64,000 nucleotides of DNA, from contig FR890813.1 of NCBI GenBank assembly GCA_000433035.1, positions 77,220 to 141,219 of the forward strand. The letters run 5' to 3'. Positions within the stretch are counted from its first letter, which is position 1; every line of letters starts with the position of its first letter. The translations under genes and the position numbers were made by a program. Positions 62,955-64,000 of this stretch are shown piece after piece. The DNA comes from Staphylococcus sp. CAG:324 (GTDB taxonomy: Bacteria; Bacillota_I; Bacilli_A; ML615J-28; CAG-313). Under the pieces are notes generated by a model, which saw only the letters and a program-made list of their open reading frames with translations, was not told the origin of the DNA and made no database searches.

Positions 62955-63505
62955 TTGAATTTTCTCACATTCTTATCCAAGAATTTTATAAAAGAAATAA
63001 AAATAAAAGTTTAATTTTTATTGATGCCACTTGTGGTAATGGCAATGACACTTTATTTTTAGCAAAAACATTAAATCATGTAGGAACGATTATTGCTTAT
63101 GATATTCAAAAAAAAGCTATTGAAGAAACGCAAAAATTATTAGCAAATGCTAATTTTAATAACGTTATCTATCATCTATCTTCTCATGAATATATAATTG
63201 AAGATGACTTTGATTTAATCATTTACAATCTAGGCTATTTGCCAGGTTCTGATAAAAAAATAACTACCCATGCCAATTCAACTTTAAATAGTATCAAGAA
63301 AGCTCTTGCAATAATAAATCTAAAAAAAGATTTTCTTATAATCATCGTTGTGTATCCGGGGCATCACGAAGGGCTAGTAGAAAGTATACAAATTGATGAA
63401 TTTTCTTATCAATTACCAAGTAATTTATATTTAGTTTGTAGATATCAAAACTACAACAGACCATTATCTCCTTATATTATTACAATTAGTAAGAATAGCT
63501 TATAA
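62942..63505 (+). CDS. ytqB: SAM-dependent methyltransferase, YtqB/MnmM type
   Basis: Class I methyltransferase of 187 aa. SAM motif I is FIDATCGNGNDTLFLAK, motif II region AYDIQKKAIEETQKLL, motif IV DLIIYNLGYLPGSDK, and the late VVYPGHHEGLVES histidine pair. In Bacillus subtilis YtqB methylates nm5U34 to mnm5U34 of tRNA. It overlaps ytqA by 13 bp with AAGGTGAT inside the ytqA end, so the two are coupled. Confidence 0.92.
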   Translation: MFKIVEFSHILIQEFYKRNKNKSLIFIDATCGNGNDTLFLAKTLNHVGTIIAYDIQKKAIEETQKLLANANFNNVIYHLSSHEYIIEDDFDLIIYNLGYLPGSDKKITTHANSTLNSIKKALAIINLKKDFLIIIVVYPGHHEGLVESIQIDEFSYQLPSNLYLVCRYQNYNRPLSPYIITISKNSL

Positions 63506-63511
63506 TTTATA

Positions 63512-63565
63512 AAAAATGAGTTTAAATACCTACCTATGTTTGATAGTTACTTTAAACTCATTTTT
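63512..63565 (+). terminator. Terminator of ytqAB
   Basis: Stem AAAAATGAGTTTAAA with TTTAAACTCATTTTT around a 26-nt loop, just after the ytqB stop; it also serves the convergent gene side. Confidence 0.7.
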
Positions 63566-63595
63566 ATGTTATTTGTAATAACTTTCTATTTTAAA

Positions 63596-64000
63596 CTAGA
63601 TTTCAGATAGTTTTTTGCCAATTAAAACTTCAGGATTAACATATTTACTATCTTTTAATACCTGAAAGTAAACATGGTTGCCAGCTTCTTTATCAATGTC
63701 TGTATTTCCACTTGTTCCTACCTTATCACCTTGATTAACTTCTGCACCTACAGTTACTGTTACTTCACTTAATCCATAATAACAAGTTTTTAATTTGTCA
63801 TTATGTTCAATAACAACATAGTTACCATAAAGAGGACTTTCTTTAATTTCAATAACTTTACCACTTAAAGCTGCTAAAACATCAAATGAACTATTATCTT
63901 TTTTTGAAAAACCTGTGCCACTACTTGTACGATATGTATTACCATACTTAATCAAAGCTTTTGCTTGGTCTTCTTTAGATGCATTTTTGTCATAAAATTT
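63596..64000 (-). CDS. SpoIIQ-like M23-family protein (5' end outside window)
   Basis: Open from the right edge to a stop at 63596, so only the C-terminal 134 residues are visible. LytM-like fold: SFDVLAALSGKVIEIKESPL, YVVIEHNDKLKTCYYGLSEV, AEVNQGDKVGTSGN and AGNHVYFQVLKDSKYVNPEVL. The zinc HxH of active M23 enzymes is HVY, and no HxxxD appears at FSKKDNSSFDV, so catalysis is unlikely. Degenerate M23 domains with the KDAGxHxxFEVxKDG-type ending are typical of SpoIIQ, the forespore partner of SpoIIIAH in the engulfment channel. Other M23 surface proteins remain possible because the N-terminus is missing. Confidence 0.7.
   Translation of the reverse strand, partial: KFYDKNASKEDQAKALIKYGNTYRTSSGTGFSKKDNSSFDVLAALSGKVIEIKESPLYGNYVVIEHNDKLKTCYYGLSEVTVTVGAEVNQGDKVGTSGNTDIDKEAGNHVYFQVLKDSKYVNPEVLIGKKLSEI

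Overview
The window is AT-rich (by eye roughly 28-32% G+C) and gene-dense. It comes from a low-GC Gram-positive (Bacillota) chromosome, probably Erysipelotrichia-like or a related Bacilli lineage. The evidence is the gene orders hrcA-grpE-dnaK-dnaJ, yqeG-yqeH-yqeK-rsfS, trmR-trhP1-trhP2-greA and ytqA-ytqB, strong AGGAGG-type ribosome binding sites, UAA/UAG/UGA stops with tryptophan written as TGG, and several secreted proteins with Listeria-Bacteroides (InlB B) repeats. SigK, PdaA and a SpoIIQ-like M23 protein point to a spore former or a recent descendant of one. I recognise no rRNA, tRNA or CRISPR array.

Layout. 1-0.8 kb: left-edge lipoprotein with CxxC modules. 0.9-5.7 kb: class I heat-shock operon behind two CIRCE elements. 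5.8-10.7 kb: ribosome-assembly operon running into a PRC-barrel protein, a ROK-type ASKHA protein and a glyoxalase II-like hydrolase. 10.7-12.3 kb: sigK and tcdA on the plus strand. 12.5-16.4 kb: tRNA wobble-uridine modification operon with greA and mtnN. 16.5-20.1 kb: an HTH/TPR-like regulator and an ispA-gmk-ygjP operon. 20.2-29.3 kb: a large GHL10/InlB-repeat surface protein, a tandem-SIS protein resembling the eukaryotic glucokinase regulatory protein, a ribokinase, an M18 aminopeptidase and small genes. 29.4-31.5 kb: ktrB-ktrA. 31.5-36.8 kb: a probably acquired reductase-like gene, a lipoprotein fusing a GDPD domain to InlB repeats, and a secreted MACPF (perforin-fold) protein. 37-41.9 kb: YwaF-like protein, CIRCE-controlled hsp20, EamA transporter, ogt, mutY and a Nudix gene.

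41.9-50.7 kb is an accessory stretch of low gene density: a ParB-methylase stump, a gene cut by an IS3-family element, a second IS3 fragment, a micro-ORF/membrane protein/secreted permuted NlpC-P60 operon, and a regulator-like gene broken by an in-frame TGA. Related hairpin-forming motifs lie near both ends of it.

50.7-64 kb returns to core genes: rlmD, an anchored InlB protein, pdaA, yihY, pepP, a FabT-like regulator with a long lysine-rich arm and a clear operator, acpP, tex, pncC, yigZ, a DUF1295 enzyme, ytqA-ytqB and a SpoIIQ-like gene cut by the right edge.

The less usual content is the MACPF gene with its leader peptide and terminator, the bacterial GKRP-like protein, the FabT-like regulator, and the sORF/membrane/NlpC operon.
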